Of a stretch of DNA of 64,000 bases, positions 55,740 to 64,000 are shown in pieces; position 1 is the first letter of the stretch; every line of letters starts with the position of its first letter. The notes beneath the pieces are model-generated. The model saw only the letters and a program-made list of their open reading frames with translations, had not been told where the DNA came from and made no database searches. The position numbers were made by a program, and so were the translations under genes. Origin of the DNA: Thamnaconus septentrionalis (taxonomy: Eukaryota; Chordata; Actinopteri; Tetraodontiformes; Monacanthidae); the NCBI GenBank assembly GCA_009823395.1, contig CM020511.1, forward strand, positions 18,783,001 through 18,847,000. Reading direction: 5' to 3'.

Positions 55740-55948
55740 CAGAGGAGGGTGCGGGGGTGGGTATAATAGCTTGCTGTTATTAGCAGTGTTAAGTCGATAA
55801 GTGATCTCGGCTCTGTCCTACGGAGAATGAGGTGCGAGGCGCCGAGTTTAGGAGCCAAAATAAAACGCTTTCTCCCCGCAACTTCACGGGGGAATTAAAT
55901 GATGCCTCTGCAACTCTATTAGAAACCTCCACGCGCGTGTGCGCGTGA

Positions 55949-56685
55949 ACACACACACACACACACACGCACACAGACACACACACACCACTGTTATTAA
56001 CCTGTAAACAGGAGATGAAGGCCTGCAGGAGATGGTAAATGAAGGGGAAAGTGTTTTTAGAATTTTCCAAGCATCTCTCTATTCAAAATGTTTACATGTT
56101 TACATTTTTTTAATGATTTATTTCCTTTTTTTTTTTAAAAAAATAGAGGCCTCTGTAATAACTGTCAGGCTCCTCCATAACTACCATGTGAAAAATACCC
56201 TGCAATTTGTTTAATGAATAGATTTCTAGTTTTTTTAGATGGTTTTTCTGAAGGACAGTAAGTTCAGAATAAATTGCAGCTGTTCAAATTATTATTACTG
56301 TTATTATTATTATTATTATTATTATTAGTTGTTATTGTTGTTGTTGATGATGTTATTGTTGTTATTGTTGCTGTTAATTATTTGAAAAATGTTTTGACAC
56401 AATTTCCTAAGAGCGCAACATTTCTGAAATCCCAGTGAAACAGCTGCAGTTTGACTTCAACGATGCCTGCGGAGATGAAGAAACGCACCATATGCACCTG
56501 GGAGCTTGGTGCTGACCAGCGACTGAGCTGCGAGAGGCACTGACACTTCTGCCAGAGGCATCAATCTGCTGCGCAGCCGGCTGACGGCAAAGTAAATTAT
56601 GGAATATGCCACCTTATTTTTTGAGAGCAGCTGAGACACACAGGAGAAGCAGCACACGTGGAAGAAAATATTGTATACACACATG

Positions 56686-56720
<35 letters not shown>
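55949..56720 (+). repeat. (CA)n, (TTA)n and (TG)n tracts
   Basis: CA units at 55,949-55,989, TTA units at 56,287-56,331 leading into TTG units, and TG units at 56,687-56,720. Confidence 0.95.
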
Positions 56721-56723
<3 letters not shown>

Positions 56724-57390
56724 GTGGCTGCAGACGTGCACCTGCAGCAGCTGTGTTTCTGAATGGGTCCAGTGGCCATTGTCCTGCTGTCACTGACTCG
56801 CCTCTCAGGCCCAGGAGATACAACACTGACATTTAGCACGCCGTCTCACCCCTATCCTCCCCTCCCACTGATCCCACCACCCTCCTTCCTGTCTTACCAT
56901 CTCCTCAGCTCACCTTCTTCTCCTCTCCTCCTGCTTCCACAGACACCCGCCATCCTTCTCCCCGTCAACGGCAGCGTTGAGCGTTCGCTTCCTCGGATTA
57001 AGTGTTTGCGTTAATGAGTGACCACCTTTCCTTTCCGGCCCATTATGATAAGATTGGTGCGCCTCAGAGTGCCTCATTACCCCGCCAAGCTTTGCCCCCC
57101 CTACACGGAGGAGGTAATTGGGAAGTAGCGAGAGACAAGGGAGGAGAGCGGGAATAATAGGAGGATAAACGACGGATAATTGGGCAGATTGAGAACAAGA
57201 GGAGCGATTGATTAGGTCGACGTGCGTGCGCAGAATCAGATGGCGCCAGGAGTGGAGGGGTGAAAGGTCACTCTCTCTTTTATGTACACACACGTTCGCA
57301 GGAATGATATAAAAAACATGTGTTTTTAGAAATGCAGGAGCAGACCCTGACCCTGACCTTGGCCTAAGCTTAAACCCACAAGGACCGTTT

Positions 57391-57731
57391 AAAGGGACAG
57401 TTAAGTCAAAGTTGGAATTCAAACCACCAGGCATTTGCCGCTGCACCGATAGCGACTGCTTCTAATTCACCAAACTATTCTGGAGTTTTACTGAGAGAGA
57501 AAAATTCCACCTATTGACACTGTTGTTAAAAAAAAGGCAATATTAAGAACAGAATGATTGGCGATTCAGAAAATGAATAAATGATTTAAGAATGAATGAA
57601 TGAATGAGTGTGCCTGTATCCCATCCAGCTTGGTTCTGTGCATTAGAATGAATGTGATCAGAGCATCTATTGACAACACTGAGGTAAGTAGAAAACAGCT
57701 GAAATTGTAGTTCTGTGTGAACTGTTTCTTT
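57391..57731. mobile_element. possible inverted-repeat element
   Basis: AAAGGGACAGTTAAGTCAAA at the left and, inverted, AAAGAAACAGTTCACACAGA at the right. The AAAGGGACAGTT theme is frequent at the ends of fish short elements. Interior includes (AATG)n-like stretches. Confidence 0.4.
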
Positions 57732-58439
57732 GTACCGGAGCTTTTATTTTAACAAGAGAGGAAGAAAAGTGCCTCACCAGGTTTATGTTCCAGTTGATTT
57801 ATCTGAAATAATTAATTGCATTTTCTTATTTTTTATGAAAAACATACTGTATCCTTATATCACTAAACTCCAAATTCTTGACAAACCCTACATGTTTGTG
57901 TGTGCTGAAGATCTTCATCACTTCTTAAAGGATGATTTAGAACTATGATTTATTTTATCCATAATTTATCGACACCTGAATTGAGAAATACCTCCAATGG
58001 CGTTAGAGAGAAACACACCTCTGCAAAAATGTGTTCATGAAGTGGACAGACTAACATTAAAGCACACCCAGGTAGGTAAATCATTATGAAGGTCATAGGT
58101 AAAGTGTATTTGTGATTTTAATAGTGAGCGATGTGTCTCCGGGAAATAAATATGTCATTGTAATTTCCCCAAAAATAATGAGTTTCTAATCTCTGCCGAT
58201 TATTGCCAGTCAGTATCGAAGTTGACGCTCAGGTCTGGTTCAGATTGTGTTACAACAGCATCACCTGCAGGACACGAGCATGAACAGCAAAGCCACCTCG
58301 ACCTTGTGTTCCTTAGTGAGTTCGGTTGTTATCCTCACTGTGTTGTTTGTTCCCACTTTTTTCTATGCAATTCAATTTGCCAAACCTCGTTTTCTATTGT
58401 TTGATTGACCTTGCAGCTCAGATTTGATTGATGGACACA

Positions 58440-59102
58440 TCGTATCGCATTTGCACTTGCTTTTTATGGTGTTATGATCCTGTACTGCCCATGCCTATTT
58501 TACTATCAGAATCAGAATCAGAATCCGAATCAGCTTTATTGACCAAGTTTGTACATGCCAAACAAGGAATTTGACTCCGTTTTTTTTCTCTATTCAAAAA
58601 ACAAACTACAGAATAAGTAAAAAGTAAGGGTAAACAAGTAAACAATGTGCAACCGGAAGTATAAATAAACTATAAACAGTGTGTCACTTGGTGGAGTAAA
58701 ATAAGGATATACAAGTCTACATAGTATATATAAATAAAATATATAAAGAGATATATACAGTATATATGTATGTAAGTATTCGTTAAATGTGCACGTATCC
58801 CTAAAAAATACCTAAATATAAAAAATATATACAAGTCTACATATATTTGACCTGTGGAAATGTTCCAATAATGTGATGTAAACACCAATGTTAACAGCTA
58901 AACAGTAGTGCAGTATGATGAGCAATGTAAACAGGTTAACAGGTAAACAGGTGTAAACAGGTGAAGTGGAAGGATCTGTCTTAATGTTGTAAATTGAACT
59001 CATACACTGATGCTATCTTGGCCAGGCTTCCCTTGAAAAAAAAGGTCTTTGTTTCACAGCAGGACCGACTTGGTTAAATAAAGATTTGAATTAAAAAAAA
59101 AA
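58440..59102. repeat. retroelement 3' tail, apparently split by a second repeat
   Basis: 58,507-58,590 starts with AATCAG units and AATCAGCTTTATTGACCAAG then AAGGAATTTGACTCCG, a widespread fish repeat. 59,011-59,102 reads GCTATCTTGGCCAGGCTTCC and ends TTAAATAAAG plus A-rich tail, which resembles a common fish retroelement end. The segment before 58,505 may be the other part of that element. Low certainty on boundaries. Confidence 0.4.
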
Positions 59103-60223
59103 AATTGCTTAGTAGTATTTATTTTTCAACGTACATTAAACATGATTTTGTATCTTCTGTGGCAGATTAAATCTAAGAGGGCAGGGAGGGCATTCATTAT
59201 GAGACAGTTAAGGACTCTGACCCCCATCGATAACCCTGTGACTGACTCATCCAAAGTCAGCTGGTCTGACTCTGGACTCCGATCAACACTGCTGTGATGT
59301 GCAGCAGAAATGCTAGTTACATGGTAGATAATAGATGCATTGCACTCCGTTTGAACTGTCAGTCAACACAGAAGTCAAGTTCAAGCAGCAGGTAGTGAGC
59401 GCCGGTGTGTCAGTGACAGCTCTATAGCACCATCAAGTGGCAGGAGTGTGTACAGGCTCTGGAATCACAGCAGGTCAAGAATGTGAGGAAAGCGCGATAT
59501 TCTCTTCGACACATGCTGTGTTGTTTTATTCAGTTGCATACGTGCCATTTATGTTAATGACAGTTTTTGCTCTAGTAACTTCTTTTGGCTTTTTTTTTCT
59601 TCCAAATTTGATGCATAAATTCTAGTCAAGACTTGGAGTTTTCCAGTCTCAAGTCGAATATGGGTATTTTTAGTGAGTTTAAAGACCTTCAACATCGTAT
59701 GAACAGCTGTGATAGTAGCCAAATCGTTGGCCACAGTGCCCTATCGATCGATTCTGATGGGAGCACGTAGTAGCTCCTGATTGGATGACGCTGTGATTGA
59801 CCGAGGAGGAAGAGGAGAAGGAGAAGAGGGGAGGTCGGGCGAGACCATTCATCATACTGAAAAATACAGCAAGATCTCGGTGCTGCGGTCCGGCATCTGG
59901 ATTTCAAAGAGGATTAGCGTCGTGTCTGTAAATAACAGATTTAGCTCGTAAATCGAGGTAATTCGCGGGGGATTAGCCTCCCGATCGGACGGTCATCTTC
60001 GCTGAATCTCCCCCCGCCACATCCCTCTGATTAAGCAGCCACACGGGCAATTAGGATGCGGCGCTGATGTTTTTCCTGATGACGCTGCTATGGCGAACCA
60101 GCAGAAATGTCGACATTTAAAACGTAACGACCCACAGTCGGTGTAGTCCTTCCCGTCCTTCCCGTGTTGTGTTGTTTTATTTTATTTTATTTTTTATTTA
60201 TTTATTTTTTACATCGTCCGGCT

Positions 60224-60428
60224 ATGATTTTGCTTCGGAGCCTGACGCAGCTGTCGGCGCTGCTCATCCACGGCGGATGGTGGGGGGTCGCGGCGAGCCC
60301 CACCGAGGAAGGTGCGCTTCGGGGCGGCCACGGGGAGCACGGGGAGCCGGGTCACCAGGAGCCGCACAAGGACTCGTACAGCACCTTCGCCTCAGAGTTC
60401 CTGGAGTCCAGATATCTGTCCGACGACG
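60224..60428 (+). CDS. frrs1l: frrs1l coding exon 1
   Basis: 68 codons plus one base, to donor GTAAGT. It encodes the signal peptide and the poorly conserved acidic/His-rich N-terminus, ending [17 protein letters not shown]. Confidence 0.88.
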
Positions 60429-63400
60429 GTAAGTCTCCTCTGCACTGGGGGGGGGTCGAGGTCGTTGACTTATAAGAAGCTGTAGAGCAACTAGCCGCCT
60501 GGTGAAATAAGCAATGTGTGATGAGAAGATAGAGAAGGGAAGGTGATCATTGTTATCTCGGATCGGACCTGTTTACATTGTGCCAGGCCTTTCAGGACCA
60601 AGGCCAGCTCCTCGGTGTCACCGCCCTCCACACACATGCATACAAACATAGGACTCTGCAGATTGGCTCCCCCTAGGAGGCCGTCTGTCCATCTTGACAG
60701 CATTTGTTTGTTGTTAGTTTTTATATCAGTGGAATGGGATTTTTCATCTGATTTGTTTCCCCCTTATGCTGCAGGTTATCCCTTCCCCACAGCTCCCCCA
60801 GTGGATCCCTTTGCCAGGATCAAAGTCATCGACTGTGGAGTGACCAAAGGCTGCATAAGGTGGGAAAAGAAGTCACGCTTCACCGGCTCCGAACAGTCAG
60901 CACTAAAGTGCAGCTTTATTCCCCCTGGGCTGTCTCAGCCTAGATACTGTAGCTGCAGGAATGTGCAGTTAAACATGGATCTGCTCAATCCAGTTTTATT
61001 TCTAGATGTCCTCTAAATCAGACCTCTGGGGTTTTGACAGGAAATGTGTTTGTACTTGAGTCGCTGTTTTTATCCCGTCTCATTAACAGATACGGGAAAC
61101 CAGGGTGTGATGCAGAGACGTGCGACTACTTCTTGAGTTATCGCCGCATCGGGACAGATGTGGAGTACGAGATGAGTGCAGACACAGATGGCTGGGTGGC
61201 TGTCGGTTTCTCCTCTGACAAAAAAATGGTATGTAGCCACATATCCTGAGATTTGCATCTGGCCAAGAGCAGCATAAAAACACTTTTTTTTTCTCATTAT
61301 ATAACATAATGTGTGCGTTTTGTCCTGACTCTCCATCTGTTTGTGTCAAGGCCAAATGTATGTTCCTATTCTCACCTTTCCCCTCCTGAGTTTAATCTTA
61401 AATTCTAGCTTGCACATCAGACCTCAGACTCTACTAGTTGATCTGTTTGTCAAATCAGGAACAATGGTGATGCAGTAAACACTTTATAAAAAAGTTAAGT
61501 TAAAAAGATGCAAGTTCATGCAGGTAATGAAAACAAATGAATGAAAATACTGCATTCCTAATCTTTGAACTTGATCTTTTCTTAGACCTTTCATGATTAT
61601 CAAAAAATCAAAGTAAATTTTTAGTCTGTTAGAGGGACTAATTTTCTTATACAGCTTAATTTCAAAGGGGTTTGTTAGAGAGTTACAGCACTGATGTTCA
61701 TGTACAGTGGCTTGCAAAAGTATTCATACCCCTTGAACTTTTCCACATTTTGCCACGTTACGACCACAAACAAATATATTTTCTCAGAATTTTATGTGAA
61801 AGACCAACACAAACTGACATACAATTGTGAAGTGGAAAGAAAATTATGCATGATTTCATTTTTTTTTTTACAAATAAAAAACTGAAAAGTGTGGTGTGCA
61901 AAAGTATTCATCCCCCTAAGTTAATACTTTGTGGAACCACCTTTTGCTGCAATTACAGCTGCAAGTCTTTTGGGGTAAGTCTCTAGCTTTGGACATCTAA
62001 AGACTGAAATTTTTGCCCATTCCTCTTAGCAAAACAGCTCAAGCTCAGTCCGATTAGATGGAGAGCGTTTGTGAACAGCAGTTTTCAGATCTTGCCACAG
62101 ATTCTCAATTGGATTTAGGTCTGGACTTTGACTGGGCCATTCTAACACATGAACATGTTTTGTTTTAAACCATTCCGTTGTAGCCCTGGCTTTATGTTTA
62201 GGGTTGTTGTCCTGTTGGAAGGTGAATCTCCGCCCCAGTCTCAAGTCTTTTGCAGACTCCAACAGGTTTTCTTCCAAGATTGCCCTGTATTTGGCTTCAT
62301 CCATCTTCCCATCAGCTCTGACGATCTTCCCTGTCCCTGCTGAGGAGAAGCACCCCCAGAGCATGATCCTGCCACCACCATGTTTGAAAGTGGGGATGGT
62401 GTGGGGAGTGATGTGCAGTGTTAGTTTTCTGCCACACATAGCGTTTTTGCATTTAGGCCAAAAAGTTCAATTTTGGTCTCGTCTGAGCAGAGCACCTTCT
62501 TCCACATGTTTGCCATGTCCCTCACATGGCTTCTGGCAAACTGCAAACGGGACTTCTTGTGGTTTTCTTTTAACAATGGCTTTCTTCTTGCCACTCTTCT
62601 ATAAAAGCCAACTTTGTGCAGTGCACAACTAATAGATTCCCCCACTTGAGCTGTGGATCTCTGCAGTTCATCCAGAGTCACCATTGGCCTCTTGGCTGCA
62701 TCTCTGATCAGTGCTCTCCTTGTTCGGCCTGTAAGTTTAGGTGGACGACCGTGTCTTGGTAGGTTTTCAGTTGTGCCATACTCTTTCCATTTCCGGGTTA
62801 GGTCTGAACAGCGCTCCGTGAGATGTTCAAAGCTTGAGAAATATTTTTATAGCCTAAGCCTGCTTTAAATTTCTCCACGACTTTATCCCTGACCTGTCTG
62901 GTGTGTTCCTTTGACTTCATGATGCTGTTTGCTCCCCAAAATTATCTTAAAAAACCACTGAGGCCATCAGAGAACAGATGTTTTTGTACTGAGATTAAAT
63001 TACACACAGGTGGACTCAATTTAGTCATTAGGTCAACATTCAATCATTCAGCATTCATCAGGCAACTACTGAAGGCAAATGCATGCACTCAGTGAAAAGG
63101 AGGCTGAATACTTTTGCACACCACACTTTTCAGTTTTTTATTTGTAAAAAAAAATTAAAATCATGTATAATTTTCTTTCCACTTCACAATTGTATGTCAG
63201 TTTGAGTTGGTCTTTCACATAAAATTCTAATTAAATATATTTATGTTTGTGGTCGTAACGTGACAAAATGTGGAAAAGTTCAAGGGGTATGAATACTTTT
63301 GCAAGCCACTGTATTTTTGTATTCAAAGGCTCAAAGATAGAAGTATTCATATTGCACAAAACTATGTCATAATGTTGCATTTATTTGGCCAAAAACAGTG

Positions 63401-63987
63401 CTCTTAAATTAATTAATTACCCCTATTTCACACGAAATAAAACGCTGCACTTTTGCACTTTAGAATGAGACTTCCTGTTTTCCCAGGGAGGTGATGACGT
63501 GATGGGCTGTGTCCATGATGACAATGGACGCGTGCGCATCCACCACTTCTACAATGTTGGCCAGTGGGCCAAGGAGATAAAGAGGAACCCTGCCAGAGAC
63601 GAGGAGGGCATCTTTGAGAACAACCGGGTGACGTGCCGCTTCAAACGGCCGCTCTACGTCCCCCGAGAGGAAACGCTTGTGGATTTACACCTGTCGTGGT
63701 ATTACCTCTTTGCCTGGGGACCTGCAATCCAAGGTGACCAATCAAGGCATAGCACAATGTCTTACATGTTTATTTATTTGTATGTGACACAGTTGATGCA
63801 TTCTTTACCAACAGGCTCCATCACAAGGCATGACATCGACAGTCCACCCGTCAGCGATCGCATGATTAGTATTTATAAATACGAGGACATCTTCATGCCT
63901 TCTACAGCCTACCAGACCTTCAACTCTCCTCTCTGCCTACTGCTTATAGTGGCTCTCACTTTCTATTTACTGATGGGAAGTCCTTAA
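60224..63987 (+). CDS. frrs1l: ferric-chelate reductase 1-like protein (DOMON), five coding exons
   Basis: FRRS1L binds newly made AMPA-type glutamate receptor subunits in the neuronal ER and promotes their assembly and export; loss causes epileptic encephalopathy in human. Despite the name no reductase activity is established. Exons 60224-60428, 60775-60859, 61090-61228, 63487-63733 and 63815-63987 join in frame to 282 residues (human about 293). Residues 1-24 look like a signal peptide ending GVAA. A variable His/Glu/Gly-rich stretch follows, then [17 protein letters not shown]. The DOMON domain is at about residues 108-225 with [18 protein letters not shown] and the Cys residues of CGVTKGC and CDAETC. 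The C-terminal hydrophobic tail is [16 protein letters not shown] (265-280). The Met at 60,224 was preferred over in-frame non-ATG codons upstream because it starts the signal peptide. Intron 3 holds a Tc1-like transposon. Confidence 0.96.
60775..60859 (+). CDS. frrs1l: frrs1l coding exon 2
   Basis: 85 bp between acceptor TGCTGCAG and donor GTGGGA. It encodes [18 protein letters not shown] and DCGVTKGCI and closes within an Arg codon. Confidence 0.94.
61090..61228 (+). CDS. frrs1l: frrs1l coding exon 3
   Basis: 139 bp between acceptor ATTAACAG and donor GTATGT. It encodes [19 protein letters not shown] and the DOMON strand [16 protein letters not shown]. Confidence 0.95.
61705..63311 (-). 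mobile_element. Tc1/mariner-type DNA transposon in frrs1l intron 3
   Basis: A 1,607 bp element flanked by TA at 61,703-61,704 and 63,312-63,313, the Tc1/mariner target duplication. Both ends carry inverted repeats of about 206 bp (61,705-61,910 and 63,105-63,311) starting CAGTGGCTTGCAAAAGTATT. An inner copy of TGCAAAAGTATTCA at the proximal end of each gives the IR/DR plan seen in fish Tc1 elements. By eye the two repeats differ at roughly eight places. The transposase reads on the minus strand, antisense to frrs1l. Confidence 0.95.
61921..62920 (-). pseudogene. Tc1-type transposase, broken
   Basis: The reading begins with Met-Lys-Ser-Lys at 62,920 and ends with a Tc1-like C-terminus before TAA at 61,921-61,923, close to the usual 340 codons. 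The DD34E pieces are visible: Asp in [10 protein letters not shown], Asp in FQQDNNPKH, and Glu in [10 protein letters not shown] exactly 35 positions further on. It cannot give a full protein. I see a stop with a one-base frame change in the N-terminal DNA-binding region (near 62,800), a small in-frame loss next to GES (near 62,635), a frame change near 62,440, and a TAA replacing a Lys codon at about 62,024-62,026. Confidence 0.9.
63487..63733 (+). CDS. frrs1l: frrs1l coding exon 4
   Basis: 247 bp between acceptor TTTTCCCAG and donor GTGACC. It encodes [38 protein letters not shown] and [17 protein letters not shown], the rest of the DOMON domain. Confidence 0.95.
63815..63987 (+). CDS. frrs1l: frrs1l coding exon 5 (C-terminal membrane tail)
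   Basis: 173 bp after acceptor CCAACAG; intron 4 is only 81 bp. It encodes [32 protein letters not shown] and the hydrophobic tail ending MGSP, then TAA. The 3' untranslated region and poly(A) site lie beyond the window. Confidence 0.95.
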
Positions 63988-64000
63988 TGAAGGCCACAGG

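Larger units (their letters stand above)
54315..60223. other. spacer and upstream region of frrs1l
   Basis: Very dense TG/CA tracts to 56.7 kb. 54,930-55,130 and 57,000-57,260 are unique and rich in homeodomain-like TAAT/ATTA cores. The last 500 bp before frrs1l contain a purine-rich GAGGAAGAGGAGAAGGAGAAG-type tract (59,801-59,835) and GC-rich sequence, a plausible promoter without TATA box. Confidence 0.5.

Noticed and set aside
62149..62632. Plus-strand ORFs of 64 and 142 codons in the transposon
   Set aside because: Antisense shadows of the minus-strand transposase.

Overview
The window is vertebrate nuclear DNA, almost certainly from a teleost fish. Three genes are split into exons with GT-AG introns and encode proteins that match known vertebrate families. 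The intervening DNA is very rich in (CA)n/(TG)n and other microsatellites. It also carries Tc1-type, piggyBac-like and hAT-like short elements and retroposon fragments typical of fish genomes. The species cannot be named from the sequence.

Layout. Positions 1-37,200 hold no coding gene that I can recognise: only microsatellites, short inverted-repeat elements and unique sequence. From 37,695 to 41,725 on the minus strand lies sec61b, the beta subunit of the Sec61 translocon (four coding exons, 97 residues). Head to head with it, at 42,874-45,523 on the plus strand, lies alg2, the mannosyltransferase of lipid-linked oligosaccharide synthesis (four coding exons, 405 residues). The 1.15 kb between the two start codons looks like a shared promoter, with two oppositely oriented YY1-like motifs and an ETS-like motif. 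A gene-free, microsatellite-dense stretch follows (45.5-60.2 kb). At 60,224-63,987 lies frrs1l, a DOMON-domain AMPA-receptor biogenesis factor (five coding exons, 282 residues). Its third intron is filled mostly by a 1,607 bp Tc1-like transposon with a broken transposase.

How the genes relate. sec61b and alg2 both act at the endoplasmic reticulum, one in protein translocation and the other in building the N-glycan precursor, so a common housekeeping promoter makes sense. frrs1l also acts in the ER, but in neurons, and it has its own upstream region.

The most interesting points are the paired divergent promoter motifs with a possible spliced upstream ORF before alg2; a coding-like 79-codon ORF in the sec61b leader region; nested insertions inside sec61b intron 2; the Tc1-like element in frrs1l; and the closeness of frrs1l to alg2/sec61b, which are far apart in human. 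I found no sign of an entirely new multi-gene system.
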